Positions 8,710-16,612 of a stretch of 32,704 nt of DNA are shown in pieces. The stretch is taken from positions 1 through 32,704 of the forward strand of contig SLRT01000044.1 in assembly GCA_007130825.1 (NCBI GenBank). Reading direction: 5' to 3'. The notes under the pieces are model-generated. The model ran no database searches, was not told where the DNA came from, and saw only the letters and a program-made list of their open reading frames with translations. Every line of letters starts with the position of its first letter. The stretch's first letter is position 1. The DNA comes from Syntrophomonadaceae bacterium. GTDB taxonomy: Bacteria; Bacillota; Dethiobacteria; DTU022. Made by a program: the position numbers and the translations under genes.

Positions 8710-9606
8710 TTACCAAACCGATTTCATGATCCCGGTGGGTTTCAGAATTAACAGAATTGTAGCAATGGCAAATGGAAATACAATAGCAAAACGCGGTGCA
8801 ATTAACAGTCCAAGGGATTCGCCCACACCAAAAATAAGGGATGCCAAAAATGCACCCCAGATATTCCCCAGGCCACCGACAACAACGACCAGTACGGCAT
8901 TAATTAATATGGTCATGCCCATGCCGACAACAATATTTGTTGTCGGTGCAATAAGAGCGCCGCCCAATCCGGCCAAATAGCAGCTGAGCATGAAGACAAT
9001 GGCAAATATTTTATTACTGTTCAGACCCAGGGCATCTACCATCTCCCGATCCGTGGCAGTAGCCCGCACAATCTTACCGGTCATGGTATGGTTGATGAAA
9101 TACCATAGACCGGCCGCTACTAGCGGACCGGAAATCAGCAGAAGCATGTTATAGCTGGGCATATACAGCAACCCATCAAAAAAAGTGATATACCCACTAA
9201 GGGGAGCCCGCATACTTTTAAAATCCACACCCCAAATAAGCTTGGTCACATCATTGAAAAGCAAAACCACGGCGTAGGTCAAAAGCAACTGCATGAGACG
9301 GGGGCGGTTATAAAGGCGGCGCAAAAGACCAGCCTCAACAGCCAAACCCAGCAGCCCCACTACCAGCGGCGCAATTAGCAAGGCCACCCAGAAGCCGGCT
9401 GTGCCCCCAACCCACAGGGCCACGCTCCACGCCGTAAATGCACCAAGCATGTAAAATGTACCGTTGGCGAAGTTAATTACGCGCAGCACTCCAATGCTGA
9501 CTGTCAAACCTACCGCGACCATAAACAAAATCATCGACCGGCTTAAACCCACGAAGATCTGACTTATTACAGTAGAAAACTCAGGCAAGTTTGCAAAAAA
9601 TTCCAT
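8710..9606 (-). CDS. livH: LivH-type ABC transporter permease
   Basis: The partner permease of LivM. It shows the LivH pattern: an N-terminal segment, then VGLTVSIGVLRVINFANGTFYMLGAF, later an EAA-like loop with ATDREMVDALGLNSNKIFAIVF, and the conserved GGLGNIWGAFLASLIFG. It is 298 aa, a normal length. AAGGGGG precedes the ATG. It is separated from livK by 237 bases that hold two stem-loops. With livM, livG, livF and livK it makes a complete importer. Confidence 0.92.
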   Translation of the reverse strand: MEFFANLPEFSTVISQIFVGLSRSMILFMVAVGLTVSIGVLRVINFANGTFYMLGAFTAWSVALWVGGTAGFWVALLIAPLVVGLLGLAVEAGLLRRLYNRPRLMQLLLTYAVVLLFNDVTKLIWGVDFKSMRAPLSGYITFFDGLLYMPSYNMLLLISGPLVAAGLWYFINHTMTGKIVRATATDREMVDALGLNSNKIFAIVFMLSCYLAGLGGALIAPTTNIVVGMGMTILINAVLVVVVGGLGNIWGAFLASLIFGVGESLGLLIAPRFAIVFPFAIATILLILKPTGIMKSVW

Positions 9607-9701
9607 TATGGCCCCCTTTCACTACAAGCCTTGAAACAATTCAACTGGCACCTTAAAAATTTTAGACCTGACAACCAAACTGAAGAATATAGAACCACAG
9701 T

Positions 9702-9738
9702 CATACGGGGTCCGGAATTATGCACCGCACCCCGCATG
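9702..9738 (-). other. Stem-loop in the livK-livH spacer (first)
   Basis: CATACGGGGT at 9702-9711 and ACCCCGCATG at 9729-9738 can pair over 10 bp with one G-U pair and a 17-base loop. No U-run follows on the minus strand, so it is more likely an mRNA-stability or processing element than a terminator. Confidence 0.6.
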
Positions 9739-9756
9739 AACTGTTCAAGCCTTCCT

Positions 9757-9801
9757 TGCAATAGCGATATTTTAACTTGTTACAAGATAACCGCTATTGC
9801 A
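9757..9801 (-). other. Stem-loop in the livK-livH spacer (second)
   Basis: Perfect 10-bp arms, TGCAATAGCG and CGCTATTGCA, flank a 25-base loop that itself holds CTTGTTACAAG, a smaller inverted repeat. It lies directly after the livK stop, with no U-run. Such hairpins often protect the 3' end of binding-protein mRNA in ABC operons. Confidence 0.65.
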
Positions 9802-9843
9802 GGTCGATCAAGGTGCTGCCTTTCTAAACCAGTTTATTCCTTG

Positions 9844-11112
9844 CTACTCTCCACGAACCTCCATGATTTCTTCCACCGGTGGCATGATTTTTTCCCCATC
9901 GAGCATCGTAATATCGGTAGAGATAAGGTACGGTTTGTCCGGATGCTCTGCTGTTTTGCCGATGAAGAATGGGTGGATTAGCTGGTTATCATATTCACGC
10001 ATAGTGATCGGGCCAACCGGGCTATCGATAGTCAGGCCGGACAATGCCTCTGCAAAAGCTTCTCCGTCAAGGCTTCCCGCTTCGCGAAATGCCTCGGCAA
10101 TCAGGTGAGCAGTGATGTAACCGTTATAACCAACGAAGTTGGGATAACGTTCATACTCCTCGTAGAACATTTCCGCAAAAGCAAGGTTTTCCTCTGTTTC
10201 AGGATAGTAATAGTGGTATGAGCTGCTGCCGTACATACCTTCCGGAGCTTCATCGCCTAACGCCGAGAGAGCTGCGTGATCGGTGCCGATATGGAGATAG
10301 ACTTCCATCTCATCGGTTAACTCAGCATCACCTATAGCTTTGGTCAGAGGAATCTGGTCCGCGCCGCCGGGTGCAGCCACCACCACTTCAGGATCAGCGC
10401 CCCGGATAGAGCTGATATACGGTGTAAAATCAGCTTCACCCACCGGCCAGTAAGTTTCCAGCACTACTTCGGCATCCGGCCTCAGCTCCTGGAATGTATC
10501 CCAGAAACGGGTGATAATAGCATGGCCGAATTCAAAATCGCTTCCCACCAGCGCATAGCGGGTATAAGGAAGCTCCGCCAGAAAGTTAGCGGCAGCCCGT
10601 CCGCTAATTCGCGTATTGGGCACCACGCTAAAAACATAGGAATGACCGGCTTCGCCGGTAATCTGTTCACTTTGGGCAGCCCATGTGATCATCGGCACCT
10701 GCTCTTCACGAACATACTCGGAAACCGCCAGGGCGGAAGCGCTGCTCATAAACCCGCACAGCACATCCACTTCTTCACGGGTTACCAGCTCCCGTGCCCA
10801 GCTGAGGGCCTGATCCGGTGCAAACTCTTCATCCCGGGTGACAAACTCCATCTCTACTCCATGTATGCCTTCTTCATTTATTTCCTTTAAAGCCAGCTCG
10901 AAAGCATCCAGGGCGTCATAGGTATAGACGGTAGGCGGCCCCGTGTAGGTATCCACAATACCGACTTTAATGTTTCGCTCAAAAACAGCCTCTTCCGGAT
11001 CATCCGGCGGCGGCTCCGCCGGTTCCGGATCTTCACAACCACCTAAAACCAGGGCGGTTAAAAGCAACATCATCACTAGAAACAAGCTAATGGCAAACCT
11101 GTTTTTTTTCAT
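9844..11112 (-). CDS. livK: LIV-type substrate-binding lipoprotein
   Basis: The extracellular solute receptor of the importer. It has a signal peptide (KKNR, then a hydrophobic stretch) with a lipobox ending LVLGGC, so it should be lipid-anchored at about Cys 26. A Pro/Glu/Asp-rich linker (27-45) comes before the type 1 periplasmic-binding fold, which begins IKVGIVDTYTGPP and includes the family feature VTRDEEFAPDQALSWARELV. It is 422 aa. AAGGGGG lies before the ATG. The gene starts 99 bases after larA. The binding pocket cannot be assigned to an amino acid by eye, and the neighbours suggest a hydroxy acid as an alternative. Confidence 0.88.
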   Translation of the reverse strand: MKKNRFAISLFLVMMLLLTALVLGGCEDPEPAEPPPDDPEEAVFERNIKVGIVDTYTGPPTVYTYDALDAFELALKEINEEGIHGVEMEFVTRDEEFAPDQALSWARELVTREEVDVLCGFMSSASALAVSEYVREEQVPMITWAAQSEQITGEAGHSYVFSVVPNTRISGRAAANFLAELPYTRYALVGSDFEFGHAIITRFWDTFQELRPDAEVVLETYWPVGEADFTPYISSIRGADPEVVVAAPGGADQIPLTKAIGDAELTDEMEVYLHIGTDHAALSALGDEAPEGMYGSSSYHYYYPETEENLAFAEMFYEEYERYPNFVGYNGYITAHLIAEAFREAGSLDGEAFAEALSGLTIDSPVGPITMREYDNQLIHPFFIGKTAEHPDKPYLISTDITMLDGEKIMPPVEEIMEVRGE

Positions 11113-11211
11113 TAAATTGTTACCCCCTTTTTGATAAACAGATATGGGTTTTCAACTGACAATACCAACTATCAACGACACTCTTTTCCGATAAACCAGA
11201 TCAGTACTATT

Positions 11212-12483
11212 TTAAGCGTTGTTATCCCCCCCTTCTGCTGAATTATGGTAGTACTGCATCGTCGCATCCTTGTAGACAACCACCCGGGCCCCGTGCCCGT
11301 GCTTGTCCTGTAAAAGCGCAAGCACTTCCGGCCACTCGCTGCATTCATGGAGTCGGCGGAAAAGACCGAACCTTTGCCCCGGAGAAGGAGACAAGAGAAT
11401 GCCCCGGTCAATATTAGCAGGAAATATTGCTTCACCGGGCCAAAGACTGCCACCAAAGTTATCTCCATGTTGTCCCATTAGATAATGAACCACCTGCCCC
11501 GCAGGACAATCAACTGCTAACACCAGGTCTCCACCACTGGTTTTCAAGGATGTCGAACCTAAGAGCAATGCGATCAGAGCCTCGCTGGACTTGGCATTGG
11601 CATTAGCGATGACAATGTCTGCATTCCCGTAATATTTTGTTTTGTACAGTTCCCGGGCCATTTCCACCCCCTTACTGTGGGCTGCCAACGGATGCCCGGC
11701 TACCATCTCCACGGCCCGCAAACGGCTATTGGGCAGTATGTCGATTTTAAAATCAAAGCCGGTCAACCTTACAGCATCTTCTATATCTTCAGCCGTGCTG
11801 CTGTTAGCAGGATCCCCTAAATTACCCAACCGGCCCACCCGCCTCTTTTGGAAGTCAGCAATTATCCTGGCATGGTTCCCGCGAACAGATTCCATGGAAG
11901 ACACACCGGGGAACATTATTTTACCCCCTCCGCTAAAACCATTAAATGGATGGGGAATAATACTACCGATACCTATCTTCAGGTCCGCACTCAAAACCTC
12001 GTCGTTTATATATAAAGGGAGGCCGGAACGGGTAACCCCAACATAACTGCAGTTCTCGTAAGGATTGTGGTTGTAAACAGGATAACGACGCACTAGATCA
12101 GAACCCAGCTTCTTAGTAAAATCAATAAGCGTGTTGGCTCCGTGGGTGCCCAGGGCTGCCACAAAAGATATTTTGTCCTCTGCAACACCTCCGCCCCTGG
12201 TTAACTGTTCTACTACCAGCGGAGCCACGGCGGCAACATCTGTCGGGCGAGAAAGGTCGTCAAATATAATTACCGCTTTTTTACCCCGACTGGCTAACTG
12301 GTCTAAGGGGGGTGAATCAATTGGTTCCATCAGCCGCTGCTGCAGATCGTCACTGGAAAGAGGCTTCCTTGTATCGGCGGGGATATCGGCAAAATCGACA
12401 TGCCAATCTGAAGGCAATCGTAACTCCAACTCTTTCTCATTGAACCAGGCACCATGGGGAAGACGAAACGTATGCTTGTTCAC
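11212..12483 (-). CDS. LarA-like nickel-pincer racemase/epimerase homolog (DUF2088 family)
   Basis: A homolog of lactate racemase LarA, which interconverts 2-hydroxyacid enantiomers with the nickel-pincer nucleotide cofactor. Seen here: DDLSRP (R79), ALGTHG (H114), IPHPFNGFSGGGK (H178 and cofactor-linking K188) and RGNH (H204). These match the positions I recall for catalytic and cofactor residues in characterised LarA. The C-terminal YQxxKG substrate motif of lactate racemase is replaced by NANAKSSEALIAL, so another substrate is likely. The start is GTG with TAGGAG 9 bases upstream; length is 423 aa. It follows gntR by 46 bases. The larB, larC and larE cofactor genes are not in the window. 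Confidence 0.82.
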   Translation of the reverse strand: MNKHTFRLPHGAWFNEKELELRLPSDWHVDFADIPADTRKPLSSDDLQQRLMEPIDSPPLDQLASRGKKAVIIFDDLSRPTDVAAVAPLVVEQLTRGGGVAEDKISFVAALGTHGANTLIDFTKKLGSDLVRRYPVYNHNPYENCSYVGVTRSGLPLYINDEVLSADLKIGIGSIIPHPFNGFSGGGKIMFPGVSSMESVRGNHARIIADFQKRRVGRLGNLGDPANSSTAEDIEDAVRLTGFDFKIDILPNSRLRAVEMVAGHPLAAHSKGVEMARELYKTKYYGNADIVIANANAKSSEALIALLLGSTSLKTSGGDLVLAVDCPAGQVVHYLMGQHGDNFGGSLWPGEAIFPANIDRGILLSPSPGQRFGLFRRLHECSEWPEVLALLQDKHGHGARVVVYKDATMQYYHNSAEGGDNNA

Positions 12484-12529
12484 CAGTTTATACTCCTACA
12501 TATTTATGCTTTTTATGTCAATCAGAAAA

Positions 12530-13273
12530 TCAGTGTTTAGCTTCCTGAAACTTGCGGTAATACTTCTGATAATTGAGACAAAAATCATCCAGGTCTTCAA
12601 GAGTCATTTTCCGGGCCTTCTCACTCTCACGTTCTTTGACAGCCTCATAAATTTGATTGTGCAACTCCAAGATGTAATTCTTGTCTAGTTGGATCGATTC
12701 AATGGTAAACAAATCAAAGTAACTTAGCACCAGCTTCCGCAGCGCCTGAATTATAAAATAAAGAACTGTATTCTTGGAAGCTCCGACCATCGCCTTATGA
12801 AACTCGTAGTTGCCTTGGAAAAAAACTTCAATTACCTTACCGGAACGGCGCATAACTGTCAGCGCCCGCAGCATTGCTTTTAAATCTTCTTCGGTCCGAT
12901 TAAGTGCCGCCATCTCCGCAGCAGCGCTTTCTACCACTTTTCGTGCGTCCATATACTGGTCAAAACTAACTTGGTGCAACTGCATGATCAGACCCAAACT
13001 ATCAACTATAATATCCGGCTTTACCTGATTGACAAAACGGCCACCTTTTTGTCCTAATACCGTGCGAATCAAGCCCAAAGCTTCAAGTTCCCGCAACCCC
13101 TCACGGACTGCAGAACGCCCAATACCCAGGCGATAGCAAAGGTCGTTTTCACTGGGCAACCGATCTCCCGGCTTGGTAGCCCCCGAAATAATTTCTTCCT
13201 TAATGGAATTAAAAACATGTTGATATGCAAAAGATTTCTTGTATGTCTTCAGTCGTGGAAATTCATTTTCCAT
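12530..13273 (-). CDS. GntR-family (FadR/FCD subgroup) transcription regulator
   Basis: A DNA-binding repressor or activator, probably of the cluster it heads. The N-terminal winged helix (about 15-85) has PGDRLPSENDLCYRLGIGRSAVREGL, the GntR recognition region. The C-terminal all-helical FCD ligand domain covers about 100-240. The usual FCD metal ligands look altered: NYEFH has Asn where Asp is common, ELHNQI keeps its His, and the last His of the family appears to be Asp or Glu. The ATG has GAGGTG about 13 bases upstream. It lies first in the row of same-strand genes that runs to glcD, with a good promoter upstream. LldR-type lactate regulators belong to this subgroup, but the ligand is unknown. 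Confidence 0.88.
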   Translation of the reverse strand: MENEFPRLKTYKKSFAYQHVFNSIKEEIISGATKPGDRLPSENDLCYRLGIGRSAVREGLRELEALGLIRTVLGQKGGRFVNQVKPDIIVDSLGLIMQLHQVSFDQYMDARKVVESAAAEMAALNRTEEDLKAMLRALTVMRRSGKVIEVFFQGNYEFHKAMVGASKNTVLYFIIQALRKLVLSYFDLFTIESIQLDKNYILELHNQIYEAVKERESEKARKMTLEDLDDFCLNYQKYYRKFQEAKH

Positions 13274-13368
13274 GTTGGTTCTTTCACCTCATTTTATAAG
13301 GTTACGGGCTATCAGAGCCCGTGATCCAGACAACTTAAGCATGGAAAATCAGTGGAGATAACGTCTTA

Positions 13369-13379
13369 TTGTATGACAT
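13369..13379 (-). promoter_or_regulatory. Possible GntR/FadR-type operator
   Basis: The sequence TTGTATGACAT contains TGT-N3-ACA, close to the TNGTNNNACNA pattern known for FadR-subgroup GntR proteins. It sits just downstream of the -10 box of the gntR promoter, where a bound repressor would block initiation. The match is short and could be chance. Confidence 0.4.
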
Positions 13380-13383
13380 TAAA

Positions 13384-13412
13384 ATGCTAACACTTGCAAA
13401 TAATTCTGTCAA
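13384..13412 (-). promoter_or_regulatory. Promoter of the gntR-larA-liv cluster
   Basis: The minus strand reads TTGACA, 17 bases, TAGCAT. The -35 box is perfect and the -10 box matches 4 of 6. It is the best promoter between the FAD dehydrogenase and gntR. Confidence 0.65.
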
Positions 13413-13418
13413 GTTTTC

Positions 13419-13453
13419 AATAAATATTTATTGGCAAACTAATAAATATTTCT
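13419..13453. repeat. Paired AATAAATATTT repeats upstream of the gntR promoter
   Basis: AATAAATATTTATT at 13419-13432 is a perfect 14-bp palindrome. AATAAATATTTCT follows at 13441-13453, giving a 22-base period, about two helical turns, on the same DNA face. They lie directly upstream of the -35 box and could be an UP element or a regulator site. Confidence 0.6.
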
Positions 13454-13699
13454 AAAAACAGGGTGGTGTCTTTTCAGTTGCGAATCCTAGTGCTCGCTAG
13501 TAAAGCAGTATGAAATCGAAAATCTCTCCGGATTGTAATATTTGTCAGATCATTTGGCGGGTATATTAAATTATATAAGGAAGATATTGTTTCTTAAAAA
13601 ATTTTTCCAACTAAAACCTGTAAAATACACACTGGATGGGTCACTAAAACAACGTGTCTTTTAACATAAAATATTTACCGTTGTATTTAGCTAATTTCC

Positions 13700-13730
13700 C
13701 CCGCATGCGGGTATGATCATAAAGATCTTT
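13700..13730. repeat. Cluster of three adjoining perfect palindromes
   Basis: CCCGCATGCGGG (12 bp, 13700-13711), TATGATCATA (10 bp, 13712-13721) and AAAGATCTTT (10 bp, 13721-13730) follow each other with no gap. Function is unknown; protein-binding sites are the simplest guess. Confidence 0.8.
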
Positions 13731-13845
13731 TACCTGTGATAGGTATGCCGGCAAAATCGGTGGCTGTTCCCGGGGGGAGGATATTAAGTGTACTCTTTAA
13801 AGTGATGGAAGCTAAATATAAAAAAGCTATTTCATCGAAGCTAAT

Positions 13846-15243
13846 TCATCGAAGACGGTTGATTATTTCCCGGGCTGCCAAAACACCGGTCGCCGAGGCC
13901 TGAACCAGGCCCCTGGTAATACCGGCTCCATCACCTACCGCAAACAAGTTCTTAATGCCGGTTTCCAGCTGATGGCTTAAGTTAAGCCGGTATGAATAAA
14001 ATTTAACTTCCACACCATATAAAAGGGTGTGCCTTGAATTAACCCCGGGAGCCAACTTATCCAGGGCTTCCAGCATCTCAATGATTCCAAGCAGATAGCG
14101 ATACGGTAACACTAAACTTAAATCTCCTGGTGTAGCTTCTTTTAATGTAGGCCAAACCAATCCCCGTTTAATGCGTTCTGGTGTGGACCGCCGCCCTCCG
14201 AGCAGATCTCCCAGGCGCTGAACAATCACCCCGTCACCTAGCATATTAGCCAGGCTGGCTATATAGCGGCCATAACGAATCGGTTCGGTAAACGGTTCGG
14301 TAAATGTTTTGCTTACCAGCAGGGCAAAATTTGTGTTATCAGACTTTGTTGCGGCAAAACTGTGTCCGTTGACAGTAAGCAGTCCTTCATTATTTTCGGT
14401 TACAACAACCCCATAAGGATTCATGCAAAAAGTGCGGATCCGGTCATCAAATTGAGTGGTAAAATAGACTAACTTCGACTCATAGATCTTTTTGGTCAGC
14501 TTTTCCATAATCACGGCCGGAACTTCAACCCTGACCCCGATATCAACGGGATTGTTCGAACCCTTTAATCCAAGTTGTTTAGATTGACGATAGATCCAAT
14601 CAGCGCCGATCCTACCGGGACCGCAAATCACATGGTCGGCATAATACTCTTCACCCGAAGCTAACCTGATACCCTTTATGGCCCTGTCTTCGCAAAGTAG
14701 TTCTTCCACTGTCGAATTCATCAACAGGTCTACACTGTCCTGGAGGGCATCATACATATTTTTAAGAATTCGGTAACAATTTTCGGTGCCCAGGTGTCTT
14801 ATTTTTGCCGGGATTAAGCTAAGACCTGCTGCTGCTGACAGCCGTTCCATTTCTTTTATCGCTTCTAAATCAGTCCCATAAATTTCTTCAGTGGCCCCAA
14901 ATGAAAGGTAGGTCTGATCAACTTCTTCAATCAGGTTTTTAACAAAATCACGGCTGGCAAACTCTTCCAGCAACCCGCCAAACGCGGCGGTTAAGGTAAG
15001 TTTCCCGTCGCTAAAAGCTCCGGCCCCGCCCCATCCGCAGGTAATGGCACAGGGATCGCAGCGCAAGCAGCGGCCATACTCTTGTTGTGTTTTACAACGG
15101 CGCTTTTCAAGGGGGGCCCCTTTATCAATGATCAATACGCTAGCACTGCTTTTTGCTGTCAGTTCCATGGCAGCAAATATGCCGGCCGGACCGGCACCGA
15201 TAATAATAACGTCGTACTTAGCTGTTGAGATCACAGGCTTCAC
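13846..15243 (-). CDS. Uncharacterised FAD-dependent dehydrogenase (COG2509-like)
   Basis: A predicted flavoprotein oxidoreductase of unknown substrate. The Rossmann FAD motif is VIIIGAGPAGIFAA (about 11-24). A Cys-rich stretch, CLRCDPCAITC (C59, C62, C65, C69), precedes GWGGAGAFSDGKL, a hallmark of this family. The C-terminal end has the second FAD-contact motif FAVGDGAGITRGLVQA. It is 465 aa. The gene overlaps the dnaB stop as GTGA. A second GTG nine bases further in (15234) has AGAGGGG at better spacing and may be the true start. Whether the four cysteines bind an Fe-S cluster is not known to me. Confidence 0.85.
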   Translation of the reverse strand: MKPVISTAKYDVIIIGAGPAGIFAAMELTAKSSASVLIIDKGAPLEKRRCKTQQEYGRCLRCDPCAITCGWGGAGAFSDGKLTLTAAFGGLLEEFASRDFVKNLIEEVDQTYLSFGATEEIYGTDLEAIKEMERLSAAAGLSLIPAKIRHLGTENCYRILKNMYDALQDSVDLLMNSTVEELLCEDRAIKGIRLASGEEYYADHVICGPGRIGADWIYRQSKQLGLKGSNNPVDIGVRVEVPAVIMEKLTKKIYESKLVYFTTQFDDRIRTFCMNPYGVVVTENNEGLLTVNGHSFAATKSDNTNFALLVSKTFTEPFTEPIRYGRYIASLANMLGDGVIVQRLGDLLGGRRSTPERIKRGLVWPTLKEATPGDLSLVLPYRYLLGIIEMLEALDKLAPGVNSRHTLLYGVEVKFYSYRLNLSHQLETGIKNLFAVGDGAGITRGLVQASATGVLAAREIINRLR

Positions 15244-16586
15244 CCCTCTTGTGTAGATGGTTCCCGGGTTATATTGGCAAATTTTGTATAACGATCGAGA
15301 AAATAAAGTTCTACTACCCCGGTGGGCCCGTTTCGCTGCTTGGCAATACTGATCTCAGCAATATTTCCCTTCTCAGAATCTCGATTATAGTATGCCTCAC
15401 GGTAGATAAACATAACCAGGTCAGCATTGGCTTCAATACCGCCGGACTCCATCAGGTCGCTGAGGATGGGACGGCGCCCCGGCCTTTTTTCCACCTCTCT
15501 GCTGAGCTGAGATAGCGCTAATACCGGAACATTTAGTTCCTTGGCTAAAGCTTTTAAGGATCTTGAAATCTCTGAGAGTTCCTGCTGACGGCTCTCTGAG
15601 CGACTGAAACCGCGCATTAACTGCAGGTAATCGACAAAAACGGCCTGCAACCCTTTTTCCGCTTTTAATCGTCGCGCCTTAGCTCTTACTTCCATCACGG
15701 AAAGAGAAGCGCTATCGTCAATAAAAAGCGGAGATTCACTTAACGGACCTACCGCCCTGGTCAACTTCTGCCATTCATCCTGGGAAAGAGATCCCCGGCG
15801 CATATTCTGAGCATCGATTTGCGCTTCAGCGCACAGTAAGCGCTGAGCCAACTGCTCTTTGGACATCTCCATGCTAAAAAAAGCAGTAGGTTTTTTATCT
15901 TTGACTGCAATTTGATGAGCCATGTTTAAGGCAAGGGTTGTTTTTCCCATACTCGGCCGGGCAGCAACAATAACCAGGTCGGAATCTTGAAGACCAAAGC
16001 ACATCCGATCCAGATCAGCGAAGCCGGTCGGCAGACCGGTTATCCCTTTTTTCTCATCATAAAGTTTTTCGATGCGATCAAAAGCCTGGACGAGCACATC
16101 TTTTAAAGGAGCAAAACCCTGCTGCTTGCCACGACGCCCTATTTCAAAAACAAGTTGTTCCGCTTCATCCAAAAATTCATCCACATTATGCGGTGAGTCA
16201 TAACTTCTTGTAACAATGCCAGTGGCTGCCTGGATAAGGGAACGCAAAATTGATTTTTCCCTGACTATTTGAGAGTGATACTGCACATTCGCAGCGGTGG
16301 GTACAGAATTGGCCAGTGTAACCAAATATGAACGGCCGCCGACATCTTCGAGACACTGGTTGCTTTGCAGCTCTTCTGAAAGGGTAACCAGGTCTACCGG
16401 TTCACCCTTTTCGCTTAAAGAAATGATCCCGGAAAATATTTTTTGGTGAGCAGTACTGTAGAAGTCTTCTTCAACCAGTAATTCTGCAGCAGCATAAATT
16501 GCTTCCTTATCAATGACCATCGAACCAAGCACAGACTGCTCGGCCTCTTTACTTTGCGGAGGAACTCTGTCACTAATAACGTTCAA
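15240..16586 (-). CDS. dnaB: Replicative DNA helicase DnaB (DnaC of Bacillus)
   Basis: The hexameric helicase that unwinds DNA at the fork. The N-terminal primase-interacting domain (about 8-110) begins PPQSKEAEQSVLGSM. The RecA-like C-terminal domain has Walker A in ARPSMGKTT (209-217), Walker B in VFVDYLQLM, and the DnaB motif LSQLSREVEKR. At 448 aa it is of usual length, and no intein or insertion is visible. It starts 26 bases after rplI and overlaps the FAD dehydrogenase. Confidence 0.97.
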   Translation of the reverse strand: MNVISDRVPPQSKEAEQSVLGSMVIDKEAIYAAAELLVEEDFYSTAHQKIFSGIISLSEKGEPVDLVTLSEELQSNQCLEDVGGRSYLVTLANSVPTAANVQYHSQIVREKSILRSLIQAATGIVTRSYDSPHNVDEFLDEAEQLVFEIGRRGKQQGFAPLKDVLVQAFDRIEKLYDEKKGITGLPTGFADLDRMCFGLQDSDLVIVAARPSMGKTTLALNMAHQIAVKDKKPTAFFSMEMSKEQLAQRLLCAEAQIDAQNMRRGSLSQDEWQKLTRAVGPLSESPLFIDDSASLSVMEVRAKARRLKAEKGLQAVFVDYLQLMRGFSRSESRQQELSEISRSLKALAKELNVPVLALSQLSREVEKRPGRRPILSDLMESGGIEANADLVMFIYREAYYNRDSEKGNIAEISIAKQRNGPTGVVELYFLDRYTKFANITREPSTQEG

Positions 16587-16612
16587 TTGCAGCTGCCTCC
16601 TTTCACCAAAAT

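Larger units (their letters stand above)
13274..13845. other. Long intergenic region upstream of gntR
   Basis: This 572-base AT-rich stretch has no supported gene. Toward gntR it holds a promoter and an operator-like site (listed separately) and two copies of AATAAATATTT spaced 22 bases apart. Toward the FAD dehydrogenase it holds three adjoining palindromes at 13700-13730. A weak plus-strand promoter-like pair (TTGTCA, 16 bases, TATTAA, near 13542-13569) has no credible gene after it. A short direct repeat, TTCATCGAAG, straddles the end of the FAD dehydrogenase gene. Confidence 0.6.

Noticed and set aside
13864-13878. ATTTCCCGGG resembling half a Noc-binding site
   Set aside because: Only half of ATTTCCCGGGAAAT is present, and it lies in codons of the FAD dehydrogenase; similar halves near 15262 and 16655 are also coding.
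13775-13900. Short plus-strand frame after GGGGGGAGG near 13770
   Set aside because: Stops after a few codons or runs antisense into the FAD dehydrogenase; no motif.
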